A stretch of DNA of 64,000 bases from Gorsachius magnificus. Taxonomy: Eukaryota > Chordata > Aves > Pelecaniformes > Ardeidae. The stretch spans positions 15,220,507-15,284,506 of the forward strand of contig CM067086.1 of assembly GCA_034008185.1 (NCBI GenBank). The letters run 5' to 3'. Position 1 is the first letter of the stretch, and every line of letters begins with the position of its first letter. The notes under the pieces are model-generated. The model worked only from the letters and a program-made list of their open reading frames with translations, did no database searches and was not told the origin of the DNA. The position numbers and the translations under genes were made by a program. Shown piece by piece: positions 13,151-24,947 of this stretch.

Positions 13151-15065
13151 GTAACTTTTGTTTATTAGCATGTTTGAATGAATGCATCTCTAAAGTACCT
13201 TCATTGTTACCGCAGTTTTATTGCTTTTGAATAACTATAGATTATTCTTAAAAAAAAAAGCAACCAAAAAATCCCTTAAATTACAAAGCCTTGGAATTCA
13301 ACAAAACTGGGGTTTATATGTATGTTCAGGCTAGATAAGGGGAATTTTATGTCTGTGTTCCTTCTTCCTGATATCACCCCGCTCTTTAATCTGCTTGTCT
13401 TTGCCTATTAGCCACCTTGCTTCTGATTATGCCTATTTCTTCTCCTAGTTTTGTGTGCTAACAGTGTGTTATCTGAGGATTTATTACCAAGATTATTTGA
13501 AGCATGGGTTATCTGTTTGAAAATAAGGTCAATTTTGGTTAGGTTAGATATTTAATTATAAATATTCAATAGTTAAAATATTTTTCTTAAAAGATATGAC
13601 ACTGTAACCATATAACATAACATATTTTTTCTGTTTTTCCTGTATAAGGCATTTCAATACTTTCTTGACAATTCAGTAGGCTTTAGAAGAATTGATACAC
13701 TGTCTTTGTTTTCAGGTAATTCTAGAAGAGTATATGCATTTGTCCCAAAACAAGTATGGCATATATTCTTTATATCAACTCATTTCCATTATTACTTTGT
13801 GATACATTTGAAATAAGTTTCTAAAAATAAATTTTAAATACTTTTCAAACCTAGGGCTGATACACTTTGCAAAGATTTCTACTACATGTAAGGTATTTCG
13901 AATGCCTGGAATATTAGCATTCAGCTCTCTCTGAATTGTGTAATCCATTTTTTTTTAAGTCTGTAGGACAACTATAACTGTCATGCACTAAAATAATACC
14001 CAGGAGTGCTATATCTGGGTCAGTTAACGAAAGGTCCTATGTCTGTCAGTTTTCTAATGTTGCCTGTGATAGATATCATCCCATATTTTGCAATATAAAA
14101 CTAGTTTTATTACTGTCAGCATTGGTGCTAATATACATCAAGAAATTGCATGCAAGTATGAATAACAACACTTCTGCAATAAATGTTCTTAGAGCTTGTT
14201 GTCTAACTAGAACATTCAGGATACTCTCAACATGATAAGGATAATCAAAACACACAAATCAAACTTCTCTGTACATCAGAGCAAAAAAGTCCAGCAATAA
14301 TTTTTGAACATGCAAAATCAGTAGTTTGATACAGCATTAATCTTTGCTTTTTTCCCATAGGGATGTCTTGACCTAGAACATTAATTATTAAACTGATATC
14401 TGTGAGGCCTTATAGATGTGTGCACTGCTTGTAAAGGGTATCCAAAAGTGACCAAGGCCACAGTTTTGCATACGTTTCAATTCAGTGTATTCCAGCACTG
14501 TTGCTAAAAGAAGCCTCCACCGCTTGTCCCCTGTCACTGTAGAACTTCTGCAGCTCCCTTGACAGCACAAGGTTTTTGTTCCATCAATCGGAGAATGGCA
14601 TAGAGAAGATGACAATGCCAAAAATAAACCAGTTAAAATAGTCAATTTTAATCTGGAATGGTTTCTGGAATCTGATTCACTGAACACCCACCTAGATACT
14701 TTTGCCCATGGGAGTGGAAAGAAACAAATGAGTCCGAAAGAGAAAAACTATTGGGAAAATTCTGGCATGTACATACTGCTTGATGCAGGGAAAAGAGAAC
14801 TAAGGCCAAATGAAAATTTGTGTGTTTATATGCAATTCACGTTTGAATTTTATGCAGACATCTGATCCTCCATGATGAATGTGTAAAGTTCGACACATTT
14901 AAAATGGACTGGAAATCAGTGTTAGGTATTAGTACAACAGTAAGTATAAAACAAAAATATTTTAAATTCTTCAAAATGGTATTTCATCCAGTCTAGTGGT
15001 TTAAAAACAAAACATATTTCTTGGTTATAAATTGAAAACAAAAACAAATTACCATAAAAATTGCA

Positions 15066-15210
15066 ATGCTGTGTCAGACTGGACTTTCATCTAGTCCAAT
15101 ATCCTGCCTTTGAGTGGATGTCTAAAGAAAAGTGGAAGAATAAAGGCAACATATGGCACATATGGTGCATATGTTGATAATTTCCTAGCATACTGCCCTC
15201 ATCTGGGACA
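15066..15210 (-). mobile_element. Ancient CR1-type LINE relic, minus strand
   Basis: The stretch 'gtcagactgg' plus 'catctagtccaatatcctg' matches the block found in antisense copies of old sauropsid CR1 subfamilies ('gggtcagacc...ccatctagtcc'). It continues less clearly through 'agcatactgccctc'. It is a small, heavily mutated piece with uncertain edges. The assignment rests on my recollection of the consensus. Confidence 0.55.
15147..15176. repeat. Imperfect 30-bp inverted repeat
   Basis: The left arm 'caacatatggcac' pairs with the right arm 'gtgcatatgttg' around a 5-bp centre, with one unpaired base. It lies within the ancient CR1 relic, where CATATG units recur. It would form a small hairpin; no function is evident. 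Confidence 0.6.
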
Positions 15211-16360
15211 ACCCAGTCATGGTGTAGTCAAATCACAAATAATATATCAGAAGAGCATTTTCCTTGAATACAAATATTATTTGTTATTTGAATGGGACAT
15301 TATTCCTCCTTTAGCCATTCACTTAGCATGATTTAAAAAAGTTGAAATGTGTTTGGTTTTTTTCTTCTATATATAATAAGCAAAATGCTCAGCAAATTGT
15401 TGCTGCTGTGTGAAAAAAGTGTGTTTGTTTCTTTGTAGTCAGTAACTATTTACTTTCAGACTTTTACCTATTAATGAAAAAGTCAACCAGCTATGTAAAG
15501 TGTGATGTGAATTTACCAAATACTGGTGGTATCTTGGCAGGAAGGTCTGAAGCGCAACTGAAGGATGCTTGACTTTTTTTATTCTGATATACTGAAAAAA
15601 GTGATAACATTCTCACTTCAGTTATGCTAGATCTGTATCACTGAATGAATGAGCAAAAAGGATGCACTGAACGATTGCTGTCTCTGTTTCAGTTCTCAAA
15701 GAGGTAGTTTTACCAGACTGCAATCTTCACAGCCTTCCTCCCATATCCATTTAGTCACAGTACAGGCTTCTGATGGAAGATCTGCACATCTACCATACAA
15801 CAATCGGTATACTGATGTATATGAAATAGGTTTCATAATTAATTGAAGGAAAGTATTTTTTTATGCTGAAAATGCCTATTCTTTTGCAACTAAACTTGGA
15901 AAGAATGATAAATATGTTTAGAAAATTTGAAAGAAGAGACAAGATAAATAGTGATTTTTGTTTTCTATTTGTTTCATATTTGAACTAGTATGAAACAGTT
16001 TTTCTATCCTGCCGAAGTTTAGAAAATATCTAAAGTGCTCTTACTGAGCGAAGATCTTTCCAAATATTTTTTAAGACAGAGGTATGAGACTAGAATTTGA
16101 TAGGGGAGATCTGAGCGCAGGTCCACATTCTGTTTGGTTCTGATTAGCTGTGAACCTGGTTCTCCCAAATCTATTTGAGGTGGGTATTTTCAGCTATGCA
16201 ACTGCCAAGAAAGCTAAGGAACCTTTAGTTGTAAAGAATCAGAAACTACAGGTATTGGAGGACCTTGTCTCTATTGTAAGGATTTGTAATATATTTGCAT
16301 GTTTTCCCATCTTCTCCCTTGCCAGAAAACATGTTCTGAGTTAGCATAGAACTGGGTCAG

Positions 16361-16389
16361 AAATATGGCATTTGGGCCCAAATATGGCA
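16361..16389. repeat. 14-bp perfect palindrome flanked by direct repeats
   Basis: The palindrome 'atttgggcccaaat' (16370-16383) sits between two copies of 'aaatatggca' (16361-16370 and 16380-16389). It resembles a dyad protein-binding site, but no known factor consensus is clearly met. Confidence 0.6.
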
Positions 16390-18465
16390 AATATGTACAA
16401 AAATGGGCAAGGGGGGAGGAAATATGTTGTATTTTAGCAATCCTAAGTGATATACAACACCTTCAAAAGAGTTCTGTGTTTGTGCATGTTGGAACAGCAT
16501 CAAAGCTACTGTAATCACAGTTGAAAGTGAAAAAAAGAAAAACAATCAAACCCAATGAAACACAAACCATTATTGATGGTGTATTCTCTTTGTCTTATTT
16601 TAAAATGTATTTCTTTGGAGAGGCAGCATCTCTCCTAAGTTTGGTGTGCAATATCAGTTGTGGAATGTGGATTCTGTTGAGGTAGGAGATGTGTTTTTCA
16701 CACTTCAGCATGTGTTATTGCAGTTGAATGTAGGACTTTTAAAATGGAACACGTTCCTCTTTAAATTTACAAGACTTATAAAATTTTTCTTCATACTTTG
16801 GCTCTGTTTTCTATATGAGCACCTTGAAATAGACAGCTTAGCATATTCACCTGACTGACCTGAAATAGACATGATGGGTGAATAATGCCATTGGTATTTT
16901 CCTCTGCCTTTTCTTTTCAACAGTTCCATGAACAATGAATTTCTCCTGGTCAAAGTATTGCCATTCCTGTCATCAAAAAGTAACTTGTGTGCTATCTATC
17001 TTAGACTTTCTTCCAGAGAATGACAGGTAATTTCACTAGCATCATTTCAGTGACAGTTTCTGCTTTAATCACACAACTCCTATAGTGATGATTCACCTCT
17101 TTCATAAAATTTACATTCACTGAATAGTATTGCACAATATAAAACCAGCTACTGTGTATATTCTCAAGTATTATGATTTCTGTATGAACTGGAGAAAGGT
17201 AAGCTAAATGTTCAATAACCAATTATTTTGAAGTATGTGTAGCAAGCAAATAATATTTAAAAGGATGCTATCAAGAAATACATGTTTAAAATTGCTTGAG
17301 ATATGACTTTATGTTCAATCTAAAAACCTGGTTCAGCATAAAATCCTAATAGTGGGGGGTTTATCTCTAAAACAATAGCTGTAATGCATGACTAGGAAAA
17401 ATCAGAATGATGTGGACATGAACAATAGGCATAATTTAGAATTTTACTGTGGGCACAAGAAATGGCTTGTGATATCCCCTATTGGATGGTATACAACAAG
17501 CCAAAACATTATTATATTTGGGGTGTGTTCTTCATGTTTCTAAAGGAGAGTTTCTATCTTTGCTAGCAGAATAAAAAGTTATTTAGAATTAAACATTTAA
17601 ACTGATACAACATCATGTATTTCTATATTTAATAGAGGTCAACCTAAGCAATTGTGACAGTTCTGGAATTTAGCATATCTTTTTATTCAAAGCATTCAAA
17701 GCATGCATGCTCTAGTCAAAATATGCACTTAGCATAAAAGTGTAGCAGGGAAAATGAGGCCCCTCTTGGTCTTCTGCAGCACCCAGTGTAACTCAAATGT
17801 GTGCTAGTAGGCCACACACTTTTCACTGCCAAGGAGTCTTTTGCTGAAGTCACTGAGTAACTTTTTAGACATTGCTACTTTATATTGTTTTTCTACCATG
17901 ACCATATATGGTCTATGAATACACATTTAAAAATCTTACACAGCGCATTCATCTTTTTGTGTGGCTAAACTGATTGGATTTAATAACAGGTTTTGTTTTT
18001 TTTCTGCATCTTACTTTGTCTAAGGTGAAGTAGAGCTTCCTGTTATGTGTACAGTGTCTGATAGAAGTAGATTCATTTTTCACAGGCATCTAAATGTTTC
18101 TTTTTCATACTATTTCCGTTGGTAAAAAATACATTACGTTTTGTTTTACCTGCAATTACTTTTTTTCCCAAGGATAAGTTGGAATACTTGATTTCCCAGA
18201 TTTCTAATAAATTTGCATATATAGAATGCCGTACTTGGCAATGTGTGTAGTCATAACTGGAAATCAAAGGATCGACAGCTGTATATTCTGCCTTTTATGG
18301 GGTTATAGACTATATTGTAAAGGCTTTTGTTCTCTAAGTGGTAAATAATCTGTAGATGTTTAGAGCATATTTATACTATGGTGGGGCTTTTTTGGATTTC
18401 TTAATTTCTTGTTAGAGAACTAGGTCTTAATTATTTGCAGTAACATCTTTTTTTAAAGTTTTCAG

Positions 18466-18552
18466 ATGATTGCACACTGAGAATGAATCTTACTTCTCCA
18501 TTCAGCTACTAATACAAAGTATGTGGAGGAAAAATTGGCAATATTCTAAGTG
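18466..18552 (+). other. Exon-like cassette, non-coding
   Basis: The acceptor 'ctttttttaaagttttcag' is followed after 87 bp by the donor 'gtg|gtaagtag'. All three frames contain stops. It lies about 490 bp upstream of a second cassette on the same strand, which is why both are listed. Neither has independent support. Confidence 0.18.
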
Positions 18553-19040
18553 GTAAGTAGCATTTGTAGGACAGGATTTCTGTTTGCTACATGGAGGACT
18601 TAGAACTGAAAAGCAAATCTGGACTTATTTTTTTAATCCTTTGTGTAGATTGGTGCCCTTAAACTAAAAATGGCAAATAAGCTATTGTTTCATGTAATTC
18701 TATCATTTTAATATATGCATGATTTTTCATCCTTTTTCAGTGATTGCATGTCTTTTTTTTTTTCTGTAGGTACTTTAGTCTGAGAGCTTTTTATTGCAGT
18801 TTCAGTGGGATAACACACACTCACAGTTTATCTCTTCTATCCATGTATGTGGTCTATAAATAAGACATCATTCCAAAATCTGTTGGTTAAGTAGGCTAAG
18901 AATTATTTTTTTGAGCTTTCCTGCAGGGCTGTTTTCTAACAAAGAGCTATAACTTTGTGCTATAAATGTAATTAGTCATTTAAGTATATATTCATATGCA
19001 TTTTTTTCTTTATTCCTGAATATACCTCTTTGTTTTTCAG

Positions 19041-19207
19041 ACCAAAGATTTTCTAGTACAAAGTTTTAAATAAATAAGGTCAAGAGGTGCCTGTATCTAT
19101 AAATAATCCTCCTATGGTGGGAGAAGTATCCGAGAAGGATGTAGCATTTGTAAATCAGTAAAAGGAATCTTAAATTCTTTGGGTCGTTTGCTTCCACAAA
19201 TGTCTAT
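19041..19207 (+). other. Exon-like cassette, non-coding
   Basis: A T-rich tract ending in 'cctctttgtttttcag' precedes the segment, and 'ctat|gtaagtac' follows it. The six intronic donor bases match the consensus, though the exonic -1 base is T rather than G. The 167-bp segment has stops in every frame. It could be a non-coding RNA exon on the same strand as the cassettes at 12.9, 18.5 and 31.2 kb, or a decoy. Confidence 0.22.
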
Positions 19208-20285
19208 GTAAGTACTCTGCTTCTTTCTCTTCTAGTCCTAACCACTTTCAGAGAAGCAAATCAGATTTCATACCAGCTAGGAGTAGAGTTTTCAGGGTTT
19301 TTTGACTCTAGTCATGAGCCAGATAGCATTCCCTGGCCACATTGTAGAAAGAGAGAAAACTCTCCTCATTATGACCATTTTCTTGATATTCCAAAGTTTA
19401 CACCTACTTTCAGATAAAAAATACTAAAAATAGATTCTTGATTATTAAAAAGATATAGAGAATGCTCATGGAGATAGTTGTAATAGCTAAATATCCCCCA
19501 AAAGTGTCTGAGGTGAAACTGGACATCTACCCTGTCAGTACTGTTGAAAAAAGAACCCACTGATATATTCAGAGCCTTCCTACTCTGTGTGACAGAACTA
19601 TTTATCTCTTTGGTGGTACTTTCAGTTTAAGGTATCAGTGGCACATTGGATAATAAGCTATGGATTAAGCCTTTGTGTGCCTCATTTTCTTTAATCACAA
19701 ACTATGTAACCGCACTTGAAACATTTGTATATAAACATAAGTTACTACTAAAATATTTCCTTCAAAACCAGCATTTAGATATAACCCAGTCATGATGAAA
19801 CACTCAACCCTGCCTTCATTGTGAAATCCTGTGCTGTGACAAAAGTATGTTTAATGTCAATTACATGACCTGCCTAAGAAGCAACCCAGTTATTTCTTTT
19901 CTGCACTTCATTCACATTTAACTTCAGATTCAGCCTAACTTTTCTATCCTCAGGTGTGGAATTTAGCAGACACATCTTGTCTGCCAGATCCAGGAAAAGT
20001 AAACTGTCATTGATCCGTTAGCTAGGGAAGTGTTTTCATTCTTAATCTAGCTAGGATCATAACTCTGGATTTGGAAACTCATCTCTGTGGAGTGTGCATC
20101 CTTACTTTTCCCACAGAACTATAAAAATTAGCTCTATGCCTACTATTAGGTACTATGTGCTCCATAGTATTTTTCTCCTTTCATACGTCTATTGCTTATT
20201 CTTAAGGGAGTATATTCATTGATTTGTCAGACCAGTAAGAATCTGCATCAACAGATGTAGCTAATTAATTACTCTGTTCAGTCCA

Positions 20286-20391
20286 ATTTATAATAATATA
20301 TGTAACATATAAAATAATATAATGGAATGTAATAAAATACAGTATAAACTATATGTTATTATATACAGAAAAATATTATTATTATTATTAA
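20286..20391. repeat. AT-rich low-complexity block ending in (ATT)n
   Basis: More than 100 bp is almost pure A and T with only scattered G or C, and ends in about five ATT units (20375-20390). It is low-complexity sequence, unlikely to be coding. Confidence 0.75.
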
Positions 20392-20540
20392 ATGCTCAGT
20401 CCCACTCACCTATGTGAAGCTCTAAAACTCCATTGGAAAGCACAACTGAATCTATTGCATTTATTTGACATACAATGTGTAGCCCCTTGTACATACCTTA
20501 TTCTTTTTAATGTAGAAAGCACAGTATGAGAGGGGAAAAT

Positions 20541-20555
20541 AAAAAAAAAAAAAAA
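20541..20555. repeat. Poly(A) run, 15 bases
   Basis: An uninterrupted A run sits in AT-rich sequence. No retrotransposed copy with target-site duplications is visible next to it, so it is treated as a simple mononucleotide repeat. Confidence 0.8.
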
Positions 20556-21177
20556 TATTTGAATTGGTCTGGTAAATGGTAGCTGCTGACACCATGGGAT
20601 GTAACCAACAGAGCACTGAAACAGCATTAAGTTTCATTATAAATTATCTTTACTTGACTTGGTAAATTAGAGTGCAAAAAAATGACATGATATCAATTTT
20701 TCCTCCTTATCCTCTCTAGCAATATAGATATTTGGTTGAATGGAGATCAGCAGCTTTGGTTTTTAAGGAATATTTTTTGAGAGTAATATCTGGAGTTGCT
20801 TGCTAAGAATTCTGAATGTATCCCTTCATAGCTAGTATTTTTTTAAACTGTAGTCCATTCAGAGTGAGCCTTTTGCCTGAATGAAATTAAGATCTATGAG
20901 GTCATAGTTATGAAGGTTAACCCTCATTTTCTCCAGGACCTTTCTTCTACCTTCTACATAAATTATATGCTTGTTGAATTAGGCAATATGTGGTGTTCCT
21001 TTTCTTTCCTCTTATAAGTCTTAAAGAACTTTTGCCCGTTGGAGGAACTGCTGAAGAAAGAATGTATCAATAGGCAGACAGGAATCCCATAAAATTCAAC
21101 AAAGCAAAATGCTGAGTCCTGCAGCTGGAGAGTTATAAACCAATCCACCCATATAGGCTGGGGTGGGGTGAGTAAAG

Positions 21178-21472
21178 AAGATGGATTCTGATTCTTCTCA
21201 GTACTATTCAACGAATGGATAAGAAGCAGTGGTCACAAATTAAGTGCGGGAAATTCCAATTAAACATAAGACAAAAAAATTTACTATGAGGGTGGTCAAA
21301 CACTGAACAGTTTGCCCAGAGGTGTTATGGAGTCTCGTGCTTGGAGACATTCAAAATGCCACTGGAGAAACCCCTGAGCAATCTGCTCTGGCTTGAGCCT
21401 TCTTTGAGCAGGGAGCTGGACTAGATAAACCTAGAGGTCCTTTCCAACCTCAACCGTTCTGTGATCTTGTGA
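21178..21472 (+). mobile_element. CR1 LINE 3' fragment, plus strand
   Basis: The sequence follows the end of CR1 ORF2 and its 3' untranslated region. It contains 'actatgagggtggtcaaacac' in shorter matching blocks, then 'ttgcccagaggt', then 'ggactagataaacctagagg' and 'cctttccaacctcaa', and finishes with two degenerate octamers ('gttctgtg', 'atcttgtg'). The reading frame is lost. It is only about 300 bp long, which fits the usual strong 5' truncation of CR1 insertions. It is more diverged than the 25-27 kb copy. Confidence 0.9.
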
Positions 21473-24400
21473 AATTACCAGGTGGACTGCAGTAATGTAT
21501 CAGAACCAACTATTCTGAAGGATTCTAAGCATACTGTGGCTGAGAAAATCTTCTTGGTCTTTCATTGGCTGGTTGCTGCAATTTCATCTGGACGGGTTTC
21601 TGTAACTGCTTCAGCACTGAATGTTTTGAAAATAGAGTTGAGCATCTGCAAGTTAGTCACAATTTAAAAAAGGAAATTCTCAGGAAAATTACTGTTTTTT
21701 TTATAAAAGGCTTCCATAAGCTTGATAAACCTCTTCCCAGTGGTGGCACAGCTCCTTGCATAAGTGTGGGAAAGCTTCCCAAAACAATTATAAGCCAACA
21801 AAGCCATCATGAGTCTGACTAATTAAAAAAGAGTCTGATTAAATACAGAAATGTAGAAACTTGAGCAAGGTTTCTCCATCTTTCTAACATAAAGACAGGA
21901 GGAGAGAAGCAGGAAAAAGATATAGAACCTTCAAAATCAGTTCTGAAAAAAGCAATGCCTCCAATGTTGCAAGGATTGAAGTCTCTCAAAAACTCTTAAT
22001 GAAAAAACTTGTGCATCGATTAGATTGCTGTAGACTTGCACTATACCTTCATCCATCAGGATACATATTAAACAAAGGAGAGAAAATATTTTCTATGACC
22101 TAAATTGGATGAAATTGAACTAAACTTCTGTATCTCTCTTTTTGTCTTAATATGTCTATAATCATCACACATCTGCACAGATGTATACATGCAGTACACT
22201 CCTTTCCACTTCTCTTCCATTTAATTCCTTTCCATTTCATTCTTCACTCCGAAATCAGGAGCAATAGTAGTCAATTATTACTCTGTATTTCTCTTTGGTC
22301 TTAAATGTGTCCAGATTTTAGTTTTGTCTCTGAACTTCGGCACAAGAGCAGAAGGAAAACCTGGCTGTAAGTTTCATGTGACTAGAGTGATTCATTCACT
22401 CCAAGTTAAACATTCACATGTAATTAAATAGCTTTTATAAATTGTTTTAAAACAATGAAAACAAGTTGGTATGTTGTATTCTGAATTGGTGAAATTTAAC
22501 TAGAGGAGATGAGAGAGCACAGTAAGTATTGTGAGGCTTCCGTTGCTCAAACAGAACATCATGAGCATTGCAGCACGTTTGATACTGCCATCCATTACCT
22601 TTCTTGTTCTGTGGAGATACTTTAATGTGATTACTCTCCTGCAGGCCATTGCAAGTTGTCACTTCTGGTTGTTGTTGGCTTGTATTTGCTGTGGTCCCAC
22701 ACACTGCTGTTTGCAAAGTCAAAAGCTGTGTTGTAGTGTCTGGGAATATCTGTCATTCCTTCACATGAGTGGACTGAGGAGTAAAATTAGGGCTATTGTA
22801 ACTCACTCTTTCTGCCTGGAAAACTAATTTTCTACAAAATATGAGATCATAATTCTGAACAAAGAGTAAAACTTTGTTGAGTTCTTTATAGCCTGGGTCA
22901 TGCAAATGACTTAATATTTAGGTAGTATCCTTAATTAGTAGGAGGATAGTCATTTCAGTCCGAGGCTATTTTTACTTTTACATAGCAAGTTATTTAAATC
23001 TATTAATTTTCTATGCTGACCTGTTATAAGCTATTCTAGTTTAAAAAAAAAAAAAAGTGCAGGGTGGTAGAAGTGGAGAAAGAGGCATAAAGTGTATTGG
23101 AAAACTACCAAATGTCCCCTGCAAATGGACCCTATTCAGAATCAGTAAGCGTATGATGAGTGAAGTGGTTTTGAATATCGCCTTTAGATTCCATGCTGTT
23201 ACAAGGCCAGCCCCGAACATGGCAACTCTTATTTCCACACACAGTACCTCTTCACTCTCAATTTAACCCAAAAATCTGATGAACCCATTACTCCATACTT
23301 GATTTCATGGAACAAGGAGTAGATATAGTTACAAATGATCAATCACAAGCCGTGAACCAAAGCAGCAAGGCATTAACAATTCACACCATTTCGGTCCACT
23401 TGCTCAAGCAGAAGATGTGCCAGCATATTTAATGCACAGCTACTTCGTTCAGTTCAAGAAAAGACATGACTCGTGCTCATTTTAGGAACTGAGGAGACTT
23501 CATAAGTTTTCATGCCTACTAGCCATTCAGTGTTAGAGTTTGCACTTCTAAACAATTAATATAACCAGGTGTTCAGTAAAGGTCACAGAGATAGATAAGT
23601 TTTTAAATTAAATTTTTCTCAGGTTAAAAATAAATGGAAGGATGACCTCGGAAATAGTTCCCACAGTAAAGACAAGTTCTATTGTACAAATTTGTATTGT
23701 ACAATCAACATCTTGTTCAGCAGTATTGTAACATTGTAGACCCCACAGGCATATGCCGTCAATTTAATGGGATCACTAAAAAAGCAAAGCAGCTGTGAAA
23801 GATTGCTTTAAGTACAGCAATCGTGTGCTTGTCATTTTGTTCAATGGTGGAAAAATCCAAATTCGGATAGGCATCAGTATTTAAGAAAATGACTGCTAAA
23901 GCATCTCTCATAAGTACCTTGGGGACAATACGATTTGACATATAGCATGTAAACAAAAGTACACAGCAGCTGTTAGATTAGTTTTTGTTTGAGTAAAAAC
24001 ACACTGACATAATTTAAACAACATAGGAAATTGCATGTTCTCCACCATTCAGTTTCCCTATATAAACCACAATTTTTGATAGTACGTGCCAGTTGCATGG
24101 TGTCTGCTAAAAATAAGAAAAAGTGAAGTGCATTTTATGCTAGCACCATCTCATGCCCTCTGTGTAATATATATACAGTGAACAGTACCTATTGAAAGTA
24201 CCTTCAGGGAAAGCCTTGTCCTGAGGAAGCATAAAAAGAATTTCTAGTATTTTGATCATATTGATTTTTTTTTTTTCCCATAGCGGAAAAAATGTTAATA
24301 ATTTCCTTCCTGTTATTCTGATACTGTTATTTATTAAAAAATACTTTTATTGTTTTGCAGGTTATGTATAAAGAGAAATGGTGTGAAAAAAACCTTGGCA

Positions 24401-24947
24401 TTAAACTAATGTTTATAATCCAAAAATATCTTTAGTTTAAGTTAGAAGAAATTTAACAAACTGAATTTTGGGGGATTTGGGTTTTTTTTTTTTGCAGTCC
24501 TCTTGTGACAATTGCTAGAGGATGATTTTCCCATTCCTTTACAAATGTTCTGCTTGCTTTTTGTGGATATCCTACTGAGCTTTGGATTTCATGCTTTCTG
24601 TCACTCCATTTGATCAACACTGCATTCTTATAATTTTCAGCAAGTTTAAGGACAAGAGAAAGCAAAAAGCAGATTTTTGTCTCCTGTTTGCCACGGTGGC
24701 TTCATGCCATTATCTCCATCAATTTAAAATCTCTGGGTTTTGTTTTCAGGAAAATTTCTCATCTCTGTTCTTCAGAGGAGTGTAAAATTACACTGTAAAA
24801 CAATTATTTTCTTCAAGGAAAGTCAATGTTTGTCATGTGATATAAAGTCAAAAAATCAATGAGGGAGAGAATAAAAGCAATAGAACTATATTTACACTGT
24901 TCATCTTAGCTGAGGAGCAAAGATCTCTGGGTACTCTCCTCCTATTC
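21473..24947. other. Unique AT-rich sequence between two CR1 copies
   Basis: No gene is recognised. Overlapping open frames on both strands near 22.45-22.83 kb (91 and 98 codons) encode unrelated hydrophobic or cysteine-rich peptides and are probably chance frames in a less AT-rich patch. A 14-base A run lies at about 23043-23056, with overlapping frames just after it. Nothing else stands out. Confidence 0.5.

Larger units (their letters stand above)
8556..15065. other. Unique AT-rich sequence with one strong exon-like segment
   Basis: No gene is recognisable here. The stretch from about 9.0 to 11.0 kb is somewhat richer in G+C than its surroundings. A minus-strand frame near 10.19-10.39 kb stays open apart from one TAG, but encodes nothing I recognise. 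The exon-like segment at 12.94-13.15 kb is described on its own. A 99-codon minus-strand frame at 14388-14687 has no family resemblance and is of a length expected by chance. Confidence 0.5.
15211..21177. other. Unique AT-rich sequence, two exon-like segments
   Basis: No gene is recognised. The stretch contains a perfect palindrome near 16.37 kb, exon-like segments at 18.47-18.55 and 19.04-19.21 kb, an AT-rich block at 20.29-20.39 kb and a 15-base A run at 20.54 kb. The open frames are all under about 85 codons and have no recognisable content. Confidence 0.5.

Noticed and set aside
14388..14687. 99-codon minus-strand frame starting with a hydrophobic segment, resembling a secreted protein
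   Set aside because: The apparent signal-like start is not followed by any recognisable domain, and several frames of this length are expected by chance.
19640..19720. MIR-like block ('tttgtgtgcctcattttc')
   Set aside because: Only one short match to the SINE consensus is present, and the neighbouring conserved block is absent.
22447..22827. Overlapping frames on both strands as small membrane proteins
   Set aside because: Two unrelated frames open over the same DNA point to local composition rather than coding; no splice or promoter context is seen.
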